64,000 nt of DNA from Nemertoderma westbladi (GCA_032718475.1 JAUCBJ010000484.1:1-64000); one strand, 5' to 3'. Shown: positions 42,992 through 54,505, counted from the stretch's first letter. Translations and numbers: made by a program. The notes: generated by a model not told the origin, from the letters alone.

Positions 42992-45900
42992 ATGGTCCCA
43001 CGACCTTTACGGAACCCATTCTGATTTCCACAGAGCAGTCTCTCAATGGGATCCCTGATGCGATTTAATAGAATCCTATTGTATAGCTTTGCAGCAATCG
43101 AGATCAATGAGATTCCCCGAAAAGAACCATAGAGTGTTAGGTTGCCCTTCTTGGGAACTGGCACCAACTTATTTGTTTTCATTTCTTGTGGGACTCTTGT
43201 TGTTCGGTACATGTCTACTATGATGGGGTAGATGAGCTTTATCGGTTGGTTTCAGTATGTATATCTGTTATGTGTTATGTTATGTGGCCGTGTAAATAAG
43301 GATGCGCACATGACAACAGGCTTCAGATCTGTACCGTTTCAACAGCTGTTTTAGTATTTTACAAGTTGCGCGATGGCTACTGAAACGTTTCAACAGTTGG
43401 TTTAAGTTCCTCACTACCCCATGTGTTTCGGTGGAGACAGCCCTCCCGGCTAGTGGGTCTTTTTTCTTCAGCATTGTGCGAGTAACAACTGTTGATTTAC
43501 GGCCAAGTGGAGGATACATGCATTACATAGATAAATATACTGTATAACTGTTACATACACACCAACCATTGTGAATGTTATTCACCATGGGTTGATAACC
43601 CATGGCCATAAATGCCACGCCCCATTTTCTTTCTCTTCCCCCCAAAAAACCCTTTTAGAAATGTTAACATAGTTGGAAACGGGAACTTGGAGATGTTATT
43701 AAACCTCGGCTTCGCCTCGCTTAAATAACATCTCCTTGGGTAAAATATATCGTAAAATAACAAAATAACCAGGTAATAAATATAAGTATGCTCAAAGAAA
43801 GGCATATTGGAATACCGGGAATTAATAAACTATAAGTTGAATAGTTCAGTATAATAATCACCCTTCACTCAGTATATCCAAGGCCTCTGTATACATAATT
43901 ATTGAAATACATTCCACCTTTACTATTTATGATATTTTATTGAAATTTCGATATTGGAATGGATTTTTACAATGTAATCGTTGTTGTATGCTATTACTGT
44001 GATTACTAATAACTTCATGTTAATAACATAACACAGTAGGAATCCAGTGAAAAACTACAGTCCCGCTCACCAACAGAGTGCCATCGGATCCGATCGGATC
44101 CAACACACTCCGACAGCTTCAAACAAGCACAATGCTAACCTACGGAGATTTAGTACTGTTTGATTCTGTTGGAGAAAATATTTCTAACAAGTTTAGTCTG
44201 TTGGAGCCCATCTGAATCTGTCTGAAATCCGTCTGAAAGTGTTTGAAATTCCTGTTGGATGTTGTTGGTCTGTTGAAATTCCTGTTGGATGTTGTTGGTC
44301 TGTTGGTCTTGTTGGAAGTTGTTTATCTGAATTTGTTTGAAGTTGTCTGAAGCTGTTTGAAATTGTCTGAAGCTGTTTGAATTTGTCTGAAGCTTTTGAC
44401 GCCATCGGAATTTGTTGGAATTTGCCAATGCCAATGCCAAGTCGTTTTTTATTTTGGGTAGCTGAATTGTAACAATGCAAGTCAATTAGAGAGGCTCATT
44501 ACAACGTATCGAGAATCGACCATAATTGTATAAGGGGATAATTGGATTTCCAATGTACTACTGTATGTAACTTGTACCAATCAATACGTAGACATCGATA
44601 TTAAATGAAACGTGACATTCACTGTCTTGAGAAATGGAAATCCTTATCAATGCTTTGCTTTCTAGTTGCATTATATATCGATCCTGCTGGGCTGTACTGT
44701 TATACCACGGGCCAAATACTACCAATCTAATGCACTTGTTTCTATCTCAAATGTCAGAAGTAATAAACGTAAAGACAATCATTTAATTAGTGGCCCTCTG
44801 ATATTCCTGGTTAACCTTTCAATGGATCTATGACTAATACATGACATTTTCGAAATATAATGAGTCATGCAATTTTCGGATTTGAGATTATAATTATATT
44901 CTTATTACTATTATTATTAATATTTATTTCAACATATTATCACTAATATTGTCACAGTACTACTGTACGTACTTACTAAATATATCAATGAATGTAAGTA
45001 CTAATCTATAGCACAAAATATACGTTAATACCAAGTCGACGTAGTGCACATTTCCCGTATTCTAGAAATCCTATTTACAGCGCAGATTCTAGACACTGCA
45101 CAAATAATAATGTTATCTGACGAATCAATCCTACGAAAATAGGCTGCTGAAGGCGTGATATCTACAAATAACTTAATATTATACTGAGCAAACGCCTCAG
45201 TTATGCTTTTTGGCATATCGTCAGTTAATCTAGGTTGGTTGAATAACATTTGGAAGCAATTATTATACGCTACTCGTAGTTTTTCGTGCACATATTCAGA
45301 ATAATTACGTTTAGCCCAAAGGGCGTTACAATAGATACTAGAACAAAAGGCACCAAATAGAGAAGCTTTAGGGGGGGGAGGGGGGTTGGGAAAATCTGAT
45401 GACGTGCTGATGAGGGGAGGGGAGGGGGTCAGCCAAAATCTGACGTCAGCATGTTCATTTATAGGTGCTAGAAGAGATATAGCAGAAGAGTAAATAGCTT
45501 GCCTATTTTAATTGTTCGAAGCCCCCGAAGGCCCGTAGCACGACCTTCTGTTTCAGTTACCAGTCACCATGTTTCAGTGATTAGGACGCGAAAATTTTTT
45601 TAATCTGATTTAGGGGAGGGGGGGGGGGGGTCAACGCCTATCTGATGACATCTGATTTAGGGGAGGGAGGGGGTCAACATTTTGGGGAAAAGTGCAGACG
45701 TCATACTTGGACGGCCCCTTATTGCTACACACACCAAACTTTCGGGATAGAAAATTACCTCTGGCATATAAGCACTGAATTATTGCTGAGATAATTTTGA
45801 ACTTCATTTATCATGAAATTATACATAATGTGGGAATGTAGCATCTCTACATCATGGGATCATAGTTATTGTCTGCAAGCTCGCATTGCATTCGTATGGA

Positions 45901-48317
45901 TCACCTCTCTCATCACTCACTGCACCTCCATGGGATTTGCTTGGTTATTTTATAAATATATTTTATTCCTAAAAATTTATAGAGTTAAAAGTAAGTAATA
46001 TGATTACGCTTTAAATCCCGTGGTATGTAATATAATGTTTGCTCTATATATTTAAATTTTTCTTGAACTTTTCAAAATCAGAAAAAGACGATTAGCAAGA
46101 TTTTTTTTTAATCACTGGCTACTGATAGTTGGTAGGCCTATCTAACATATTTGTAAAGAATGATGTACCGGTACTCAAGGTCAATAATCTACTGGTCTCG
46201 TTCAGTCCCTCGTCTCGGAATTTGAGAGACTACATGTGTACCCATTTTGTTTTAATTTCATATATAATTAACCAACAAACTTTAGTTGCAATGGTTGAAA
46301 TAATTTTTATTTTATAAGTTAAGCTCGCTTACTCCCTCGAAATAACTACTCGCACATTATGTGTGAAAACTAGATCGGCTCTAGAATATATATATATAAA
46401 TATAATATAAGTCTGGGTTGAACGTAATATATTTTTGACAGACCAATATCAAGCAAGTAAAATTAATTGGAAAAAGAGAAACCAGATGTTCCTCTAGCTG
46501 TTCAACCGTAAGTAGTATTCATCATATATACTACATATATACTATATAAGGCACAGAAAGAGTCCCGACTCAAACAGACTACAGCGGCCAAGAATGCAGT
46601 TCAGGCTGCATCCAGGTCCCTGAATAGGCAGTACTCTGTTAATCTAAAGGAGCTAATAAACCAACAGGTTGATGCCATCAATGATGCTGACGACAGCAGG
46701 CAATCATCCCAGGCATGGAAATCGATCAACTTGCTTACTGGTCGGAAAAGCCAACCAACCACCAAGGTTAAGGCTGAATCACCAGCCGATCGCCTCGATG
46801 GTTGGAAGGCCCACTTTGAAAAGCTCCTCAATAATGACAGGGTATTGCCTGATAACTTTATATAAGTAAAAGTATCTGAGTCTGTACTCCCAGATATTCC
46901 CATTGGTGATATCTCCTTTGCAGAAGTGAAGGCTGCTGCAAAGAGCATTAAGACCAATCGTGCCAGTGGAGTAGATGGTGTTCCCCCTGAGGTCTTTAAA
47001 ATACCCGAGTGTTTAAAGCTCATCTATCCCATCATAGTAGACATGTACCGAACGACAAGAGTCTCACAAGAAATGAAACCAAATAAGTTGGTGCCAGTTC
47101 CCAAGATGGGCAACCTAACACTCTATGGTTCTTTTCGGGGAATCTCATTGATCTCGATTGCTGCAAAGCTATACAATAGAATTATATTAAATCGCATCAG
47201 GGATCCCATTGAGAGACTGCTCCGTGGAAATGAGAATGGGTTGCGTAAAGGTCGTGGGACCATGGAGCCCATTTTGGCACTCTTGGCACAGAAGGATAAT
47301 TGAAGAGCTATCAAAAAAGAAAGACAGGCATCTGGCTGTTATCTTTGTTGACTTCTTCAAGGCCTTTGATTCAGTCTCTCGCTCACGTATGTTCAGCATA
47401 CTTTCATTATATGGGATACCTCATGAAATTATTGCAGCAATCAGATCAGTATACGATGGTTCAACAACATTTGTGTCTACTGTTGACGGTGACACAGAAC
47501 CATTTGAGGGTGTTATGGGGCGTCCTCCAGGGAGACACACTTGCACCATTCTTGTTCATAATTGTGGTTGACTATGTTCTACGCATGTCCTTAGATCATC
47601 ATAATGATGATGGGGTGAATGATGCTACTGGCTCCAGAAGTCGAGGAAATCCTACCAAGTACCTAACTGATCTAGACTTTGCTCCTCACCTCATCCACCA
47701 CGGCTCCACGGCTCCTCAGCTCATTAGAACATGCTGCTTCTAGTGTTGGTCTTTTTATTAACTCCAGAAAGACCAAAATTTTGACAGTTAACTTTGAAAG
47801 TCCTCAGTAAGTCTCTGATCGGATGAGCATAAGGTCAAAGGATGGTATGCTTGAGCATGTGGACGACTTCTGTTACCTGGGATCATGGATTCGGAAGTCA
47901 GGTGAGGATCTTCGAATACGTAAGGGAAAGGCATGGGCAGCCTTGAACAGGCTTTCCAGGATTTGGAAGTCACCGAGAGTTAATCGGAAACTTATCTCTG
48001 GATGGCACATTCACAAGAATGCTATGCCGGGTTCATTGTGTCAAGTACAATGCACACATCTCCAACCAGACGACACTATATAACATTGGAGGTGTCTCAT
48101 TGGTTCCCCCAAGCTTGACACTAGAACAAAATCGCCTCCGCTTTGCAGGACATTGCTTTCGCCGTGAGGACCAGCCAGTGCATAATCTTGTACTTTGGCA
48201 GCCTCATGGAGTGAATAAGCATGGTGGACAGCCCATGACTTTCTTGAGACGCATCTTAAAGGACACTGGCCTTGAAGATGCGGATGATCTAGCAAATGTC
48301 ATGGGTGTTAGGGAGTT
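42992..48317. repeat. tandem duplication, copy 2
   Basis: Repeat of 37662-42991. The junction at 42991/42992 joins plus-strand LINE-A sequence (GTTAGGGAGTT) to minus-strand LINE-A sequence (ATGGTCCCACG). At the right edge copy 2 continues beyond GGGAGTT into the natural LINE-A 3' end, which shows where copy 1 was cut. It starts with an inverted LINE-A piece, 42992-43241. Confidence 0.95.
45813..45990 (+). CDS. putative membrane-segment exon, copy 2
   Basis: Identical, as far as I can see, to 40487-40664, with the same donor and the same following mini-exon (46442-46497). If the exon is functional, the gene now has two copies in series, each with the same phases, so mutually exclusive or tandem inclusion could be possible. 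If the duplication is an assembly artefact this copy does not exist. Confidence 0.4.
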
Positions 48318-48400
48318 GTGGCGGCGCAATTTTGTCGACAAGCCGGCACAGCATTCTTAAAAATGTTGATGCAATGCAGCATGCCGATCCTAGTAGTAGT
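46526..48400 (+). pseudogene. LINE-A copy inside duplication copy 2, complete 3' end
   Basis: Same insertion as at 41200 but with an intact 3' end: FRREDQPVHNLVLWQPHG, then KPAQHS and a stop, the 3' stem and the TAG tail (48391-48400). The 15-bp TSD AGTAGTATTCATCAT is at 46511-46525 and 48401-48415. It shares the disrupted FADD region (47680-47720) and the stop after DNFI (46862), so it was inactive before the duplication. The left TSD begins four bases after the CAACC|GTAAGT donor-like sequence at 46507. Confidence 0.9.
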
Positions 48401-48419
48401 AGTAGTATTCATCATTTTA

Positions 48420-49098
48420 TTTAAGCAGGGACACGAAGCGCAACACTGTTTAAATACTGTAAGTAAAATTATCACATTGGTTACATTTTTGCATGTGTTT
48501 CGCCGGGATTTGGTTTTATCAGCTACACTAACCCGTGCAGTACACATGTTATTCTAACTAACTACACCTAAAATCAGCCAAATACGCACACATACATATA
48601 AACAAAATAGCATTGCATTCCAGATCAAATCATTCCAGATCATTTCCTTAGCAAAAATTAATTTTTCGAAAATATATTTCGTTCAACTCAAAATTATGTT
48701 CAAAAGACCGGATCATGCTGAACATGGTTGTTTAAAATGTTATTATTATTACAACACTCATTTAATATTAACATTAATTAAAATTAAAATTAAAGGGGGA
48801 AACACCACCAAGATACAATTCGCGTAAATGCTACTGTTACGCTTATAGGTGGTTACATACATAAACGTCAAATAAATCAATAATGCAATAATGTTGTTAT
48901 TAAGTTTACGACAGAAATTATAAAACGTGGAACATAGATTACTAACACTTACTGTATGTCAGTGGGGTGAAAGTATTAAATAAAATACGTTCTTAAAAGG
49001 AAAAAATAAAAAGAATAAAATACAACATATGATATGTTTCTTAGTGGATCAAAAGTGAAGGTTCAGTTATCAGAAAAAATAAAATAAGCTTAGAAATT
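48420..49098. other. non-coding; possible 30-bp microexon at 48425-48454
   Basis: After the LINE-A tail, TTATTTAAGCAG is followed by 30 bases ending AATACT|GTAAGT, a strong donor. This would be a ten-codon microexon without a stop (GHEAQHCLNT in one frame). The remainder to 49098 is AT-rich and is probably the 3' UTR of LINE-B. Confidence 0.25.
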
Positions 49099-49368
49099 TC
49101 AATCTATAAATCTATTAAAATTACAATAAGGTAACAGGTCAACTTCTTTTATTTTATCATTAAAAATATTAATATTGGATGCACTAACGACATCTTGCGC
49201 CAGGCCATTCCTAATATCTACTGCACGATTTGAGAACGATTCTTTAGCTATCTGAAGTCTGGAAAAGGACTTGTAAAGTTTCATGGAATGACCTCTATTA
49301 ATATTTCTAACCATATGAAAGAAGTCATCAAAATTTAAATCAACAAGTTTGTTATAAATCATATACAC
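49099..49368 (-). pseudogene. LINE-B ORF2 C-terminal tail (after frameshift)
   Basis: The minus-strand frame begins IYNKLVDLNFDDFFHMVRNI and continues to KESFSNRAVDIRNGLAQDVV. This is the usual end of CR1/Jockey-like ORF2 proteins (short helix, then FxxRxVxxWNxLpxxVV). It follows the main ORF2 frame (ending HPLEVRRHL at 49379) after a one-base slip: reading through CATC(T)TTTGATCTAAAG restores a DLKLVY link. So the copy carries a frameshift just before its last ~90 residues. Confidence 0.7.
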
Positions 49369-49378
49369 CAGCTTTAGA

Positions 49379-50752
49379 TCAAAGATGTCTTCGGACTTCT
49401 AGCGGGTGTAGTTTTAAACGTAGGAGTCGATCTAAGTAGTCAGCACGATCAAATTTACAACGAACATACAAACGACGGGTAAAATATCTTTGGACTCTTT
49501 CAATAAGATCTATTGACCCCAAATTAAAAGGCGAACTAACTGGTGTACAGTACTCCAATATGGGTCGAACATAAGATGTGTACGCTGTTAGTAACGCATT
49601 GAGATTGCTAGTGTTGAAGCACTTAAATATCATATTAACAATACGAAAAGCCTTTTGAACCTGCTCATGGTAGTGGAGGTCAAATTTTAGATTGCTACTT
49701 ATAGAGACACCAAGGTCCCTACAAGATTTATCTAGCGTCAGGACTTTACCATACAGGACGAATTTATCCTGGGATAAATTATTAACTGATGTGGAAATGT
49801 TCAACACTGAACATTTATGAGTTGCAATTTTAACTTGCCATTCATTAGCCCAGGTTTCGAGTACTGTGAAGGCATCTGCCAATGATTTGCTGGCTGAAGC
49901 TTTACTGTACAGTTTAAGGTCATCAGCAAATAATTTACAACTAACGTCATTTGTAGGACTAACGAGTGCATCAGGTAAGTCGTTTACGTACAACAAAAAC
50001 AATAGCGGACCTAAGATACTTCCCTGTACTGTTCCAGAAGTGACTTTAGTAACAATAGAAATAGCATTACCTACTATAACAGTTTGTGTACGAGCAGATA
50101 AAAATGCACCAATCGAATAATAGTAATTTTCCTGAAATGCCATATAGCTAGATAATTTAATTAATAATTTAGAATGCACCACAGAATCAAACGCTTTAGC
50201 GAAATCAATATAAATTACATTTACAGAATTATGTTTATCTAGTAATTTAAACCAATCATTTGTACATTCAAGAAGCTGTGTGCAAGTACTTCTACGTTTC
50301 ATGAACCCATGTTGCATCTTAGTTATTAAATTATGGTGACGTAAATAATTTAAAACTACATCTTTGATACATAATTCCATTACTTTAAAAGCTACGCAGG
50401 TTTGTGAGATAGGCCTGTAATTGTGGGGGTCGGTGTGATTGCCCTTTTTATATAATGGAAGAATGTTCGCATGAGTTTCAAAAGACAATGTAAATAAAAT
50501 CGATAGCGGTACAGATAAACTACGCGGTAATTTTGCAAAAATATAACTAGGAAACCCATCAGGGGTTGCGCCTTGTTTAGATTCAAGTTTGCGAAGCACA
50601 GAAAATACAATATCATGGGTGAAAATTACATTATAGATAGTAACATTATCAGGCAATCTACGACTAAAGTGTGGAATATTTTTATTGTCTTTAGTGAAGT
50701 TTTCAGAAAACACTTCTGAAAGGATATGAGCTATTAATGATGACCTTACCAT
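49379..50752 (-). CDS. LINE-B ORF2 reverse transcriptase, endonuclease deleted
   Basis: A 457-codon frame encoding a CR1/Jockey-like RT. Seen in order: ATPDGFPSYIFAKLP, LPLYKKGNHTDPHNYRPIS (fingers), VIYIDFAKAFDSVVHSKLL (motif A), SGTVQGSILGPLLFLLYVND (motif B), CKLFADDLKLYS (motif C with FADD), then DLGVSISSNLKF and YVRPILEYC in the thumb and C-terminal region. All RT catalytic Asp residues are present. Upstream (50890-50780) the frame shows FNVQSLGNKLPDLNDFLTSG and RPDVIFSY, the start of an APE endonuclease, but then jumps within ~150 bp to the RT linker. Most of the ~230-residue endonuclease is therefore deleted. Target-primed integration by this copy is not expected. Confidence 0.85.
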   Translation of the reverse strand: MVRSSLIAHILSEVFSENFTKDNKNIPHFSRRLPDNVTIYNVIFTHDIVFSVLRKLESKQGATPDGFPSYIFAKLPRSLSVPLSILFTLSFETHANILPLYKKGNHTDPHNYRPISQTCVAFKVMELCIKDVVLNYLRHHNLITKMQHGFMKRRSTCTQLLECTNDWFKLLDKHNSVNVIYIDFAKAFDSVVHSKLLIKLSSYMAFQENYYYSIGAFLSARTQTVIVGNAISIVTKVTSGTVQGSILGPLLFLLYVNDLPDALVSPTNDVSCKLFADDLKLYSKASASKSLADAFTVLETWANEWQVKIATHKCSVLNISTSVNNLSQDKFVLYGKVLTLDKSCRDLGVSISSNLKFDLHYHEQVQKAFRIVNMIFKCFNTSNLNALLTAYTSYVRPILEYCTPVSSPFNLGSIDLIERVQRYFTRRLYVRCKFDRADYLDRLLRLKLHPLEVRRHL

Positions 50753-50936
50753 TAACTTTAAAAGCAGATTATGCCTGATTTCACATTATGTTTGTTGTTC
50801 ACATAACTAAAAATAACATCCGGCCTGCCAGAAGTCAGGAAATCGTTTAGGTCGGGTAGTTTATTACCTAAAGATTGCACGTTAAAGCAGCAGCACTCTA
50901 AGAAATAGTTGTCATTTTTGCGTTGATGAATCCCCC

Positions 50937-52028
50937 CTAGGCATTTTCCTGGGACGGTGTACCATTTTCAGCGCCCGACGTATTAAGGGTATCTTCAAGG
51001 CGGTTTCTTATTAGAGTAGTTCCAAAAGTCGTATGGTCATTGCGTTGTCTCGTAGATTGGTGTTGTCGCTGACTTTCTCGCTTCGCAAATGCTTGCTTGG
51101 ATTGGAAGGGTGTCAGATCAGGAGAAATATAAACTGACGCCGTGGCTGGGGACTTGCGTAAGGACTTTTTTTCATTCAAAATTAATGACATACAGTTCGA
51201 AGATGAAAGTTTAGCAATAAAAATCGGAGGCTTGCCATCTCTGGCGGGCCGCTTGTAAAGAATCATATCCACCGGTCGATCCACCTCCAGTTGAAAATGG
51301 GTAGTCTGTAAGTTGTTAACAGCATCGGTATCATCCGAACGAGTGTTGATGTCAGGAGTGGGTAATCTGGTGATGACTAAGTTAAGCTCCCATCGTTGTT
51401 GTTCAACAACTTCTCTGTTGACGTCCTCCATGGATAGGTTGTCACTAATGTTCGCCTCCCGCGCATAAGAACGAGCACCCCGGGTAACCTTGGTCCAACC
51501 TGAACCCGAGCTAATGGGGGCTTCATTATGAAAATTTCCTAGCTCGCCTTTCATATTTGAAAGCTCTTCCTTCAAAGAAGAGTGCATCTTTCCGAACAGA
51601 GTTTCCAAATCAGGATTATTTGTCATTGCGACGTCATTTATGATTAAATTTCCCTTGGCCTCGCAAATATTGCAGATTATTTTGCAATTTTTGCATTTAG
51701 CCATGATTTGTATATCAGTGGCTGATAGAATGAGGCAACTGGTGTGAATCCACGAGCCGCAAATTTCGCAACCTAAACAGTTGTTACCATTGACCTTCTT
51801 GTAGCAATGCGGGCAGGTGTTACAGGCAGACGTTGCTTTTTTACAGCCAGCGAGGTGATCCTCATAAGGTGATTTTTCTAAAAAGAACGCCGAACAGGTG
51901 TCACAACTGAAGAGCTTGGACATATCGATAGTTTGCTTAGTCGTTGAGTTTCTTCTATTTTCCTGTTTGTCCGGCATACAAACATATACAAAAAACACCC
52001 ATACATACCACTGATTACTTTTTATCAA
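50937..52028 (-). CDS. LINE-B ORF1 protein, PHD-like zinc finger
   Basis: A 363-codon frame. Near the N-terminus is a CxxC...HxxxC pair followed by a PHD-like finger with C-x2-C, CLGCEICGSWIHTSCL and CKNCKIICNIC (residues about 40-120). A charged, coiled-coil-like segment follows (about 135-170), then GSGWTKVTRG, then a region with NLVITRLPTP and IFIAKLSSSN that resembles the RRM-like nucleic-acid-binding part of LINE ORF1 proteins. Such ORF1 proteins bind the LINE RNA. The most N-terminal ~30 residues may not be translated; the Met at about 51920 (MSKLFSCDTCSAFF) looks like a better start. It lies directly upstream of ORF2 in the same strand. Confidence 0.8.
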   Translation of the reverse strand: MIKSNQWYVWVFFVYVCMPDKQENRRNSTTKQTIDMSKLFSCDTCSAFFLEKSPYEDHLAGCKKATSACNTCPHCYKKVNGNNCLGCEICGSWIHTSCLILSATDIQIMAKCKNCKIICNICEAKGNLIINDVAMTNNPDLETLFGKMHSSLKEELSNMKGELGNFHNEAPISSGSGWTKVTRGARSYAREANISDNLSMEDVNREVVEQQRWELNLVITRLPTPDINTRSDDTDAVNNLQTTHFQLEVDRPVDMILYKRPARDGKPPIFIAKLSSSNCMSLILNEKKSLRKSPATASVYISPDLTPFQSKQAFAKRESQRQHQSTRQRNDHTTFGTTLIRNRLEDTLNTSGAENGTPSQENA

Positions 52029-52361
52029 TCATAGATGAACTGTATGCAATACTTGTTCAACATTCCTATGGAAATAAGGAAACAATTTCACCTTCCATAG
52101 CAGTAGTGCCCTTTTGGATTTCAGAAGAATTACCAAAATACTAGAAATGATGCTGTAAATAATAATTATTTTTTTTGATTTACGACGTAACAGGAAATTC
52201 TACAGGAAATCCCTTTGACATATTATTACAGTTCGACTTACATTTGTTACCTATGCGCATCTATTACACCATGAAGATTACACGCAATAAATTTGTAAAT
52301 TACATGAACAAAATTGCAATTACAATTAGTCATTGTTTAATATTTTGATACTTCCTGTAAG

Positions 52362-52573
52362 CGGAATCAAATAATTTGTTTGCTTATGACACATATAATA
52401 TAGAAGCTTCAAATGCGACACCCATTAGCAGCAACTGGTATCTCCGCGACTTTATTAGTTATCCGGATGTTGGAACATTGACGACAAACAGTGGTGATGC
52501 ACAGGCGCTACTGCACTCGGGAACACCATTATACAAATTGAATGAAATACAGTCCAGGACCAGGTGGAGCTGA
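52362..52573 (+). CDS. possible terminal exon of host gene
   Basis: After CTTCCTGTAAG, a frame reads ESNNLFAYDTYNIEASNATP, then SSNWYLRDFISYPDVGTLTT, ending SRTRWS and a TGA at 52571-52573. Composition is protein-like and there is one NAT glycosylation-type site. It could be the last exon of the receptor gene or of another gene; no family is recognised and no upstream exon is linked to it by phase. It lies just outside the 5' end of LINE-B. Confidence 0.35.
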
Positions 52574-54021
52574 CCAGCCAGACGTCAATTTAATTATGAA
52601 AAGTGAATCAAATTAACATGCATCAAGAGGAAGAGTTGTATTTCGTATCAAAGTTGATTAAAATCTGATGTCCATTGTTTCTACTTTCTTATTACATTTT
52701 CTGAGTACTACTGCTGCATTGAAGTTGCTCTGCCGGAAGATGCTATGCCGGCCTATGCGGGTCGTGCAAGGATTCCAAATATGTAACATAATCAGAAATT
52801 CGTGGTAAAATAGCTGAGATAACGGCGTTCAAAATTTGCACCTTCGCGAGGCTATTTTATTCTATTTAATAAATGCATATTAATATTCTAGAACATTTTG
52901 TTTATCCAATACGTAGCTGGGCAACAATGCAATACCTCTTCAATCATAATATTACGTAGCTATTCATACAATAAAATAAAATAAATAAATAAATATAACA
53001 TTTTAATTAAATAGACTCGCGCAGTGCAAAACCATGCAACTTTTGAACGCTCATTATCTCAGCTAATTCCGAACCAAATTCAAATATTTTTATATATATG
53101 GAATCATTGCATTATTGCCAGCTTTCTCACAGTACCAACAAATCACTATAAGGTTGAATAACAACTGTGGTGTAAATGGTGCAATATCGCCAGAAACACT
53201 TTATTTCAAGCTTGTAGCTTGTAGTTTATTTAGCTTGTAGCTAAAGAATAAAGAATCCAAAAATAAAAATGTTGACTCACCCACCCAGGAGGAGTTGCGT
53301 GAAACTATATCTGCTTCAAATTTCATTCAATCTCATTAAGATTTGTAGATAAATTAGGGGGGGGTGTCATTGAATTACGACACTATATTCTAGGACATGG
53401 TGTATAGGGTGTTGGATAAAATGTTTGCATTTTTTTGGAATAGGTACCTTTTGGCATTTCTCTGGTTATCTATGACCGTATTGTCCGGATAGCACTAAGA
53501 AGGTAAGCTTCTATAATATTCCAACTGCACAATTTGTTTGAATGTTTAACATCCACAAAAATTTTGATAAACGTATGCATTATCTCATGGAACATTAATA
53601 ATGGAAACTCAGTCTCCAACTAAAGCTCCAATGCCACAATTATTCTGCCGCCCGTCAAGTTTTTCTCGGAGCAAAAAACCCCCAGTCAGTCTCAAAAATA
53701 TTTAACAACATCACGGGCGCTGCTCCCACTTATATATCGAAACTAAACCACGTCCAAAAAACATTGAAGCAATGCCACCTAACCCGGAACCCCGTAAAAC
53801 TAAGACGAGTGTTTAGTGTATCCTTGAAACCGTTTACATACTGTTTAAATTAATTATTCTACTACTGTACGTACCGGCCCATAACAAACTTATTAATCTG
53901 ACACCGTATTTACTTTCATAAATTTATATCGTTTCACAATTTCCACTGGAACTACACCCCATACGTCCTGTTTTTCCAGTATAAACATTCCCACTAGTTG
54001 TTATTCTTCGGGAGCTCTACC
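52574..54021. other. no gene recognised
   Basis: AT-rich sequence. 53440-53505 has a possible small exon (GGAATAG acceptor, AGAAG|GTAAGC donor) with two alternative readings. 53620-53830 reads like a degraded protein-coding element (for example ISKLNHVQKTLKQCHLTRNP on the plus strand), but I could not assign it. Confidence 0.35.
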
Positions 54022-54457
54022 ATCACTAGAGGGAGCCCAACGGCTCCTCAACTCATTAGAACATACTGCTTCTAGTGTTGGTCTTTTTAACTCCAGAAAG
54101 ACCAAAATTTTGACAGTTAACTTTAAAAGTCCTCAGCAAGTCTCTGATCGGATAAAAGTCCTCAGCAAGTCTCTGATCGGATGAGCATAAGCTCAAAGGA
54201 TGGTATGCTTAAGCATGTGGACGACTTCTGTTACCTGGGATCATGGATCCGGAAGTCAGGTGAGGACCTTCGAATACGTAAGGGAAAGCATGGGCAGCCT
54301 TGAATAGGCTTTTTCCAGGATTTGGAAGTCACCGAGAATTAATCGGAAACTTAAGGTCCGATTATTTAGAGCAGTGAAGTAGTTCCAGTACTCCTCTATG
54401 GGAGTCCATTCTGGGCTCTAACTGCTGAGGACACCAAATCTCTGGATGGCACGTTCA
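54022..54457 (+). mobile_element. LINE-A fragment, plus strand
   Basis: Matches LINE-A from GGAGCCCAACGGCTCCTC (after the FADD region) to CTGGATGGCACGTTCAC (early C-terminal region). It contains a 30-bp tandem duplication of TCCTCAGCAAGTCTCTGATC at about 54130-54180. It stops at 54457, where the tail of the next LINE-A begins in the opposite orientation. Confidence 0.85.
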
Positions 54458-54505
54458 CTACTACTACTACTACTAGGATCGGCATGCTACATTACAGTGG
54501 CATTT

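Noticed and set aside
53444-53502. Small exon between GGAATAG and AGAAG|GTAAGC
   Set aside because: Splice consensus is fair, but two frames give different plausible short peptides and no neighbour exon fixes the phase; too weak to list as a gene part.
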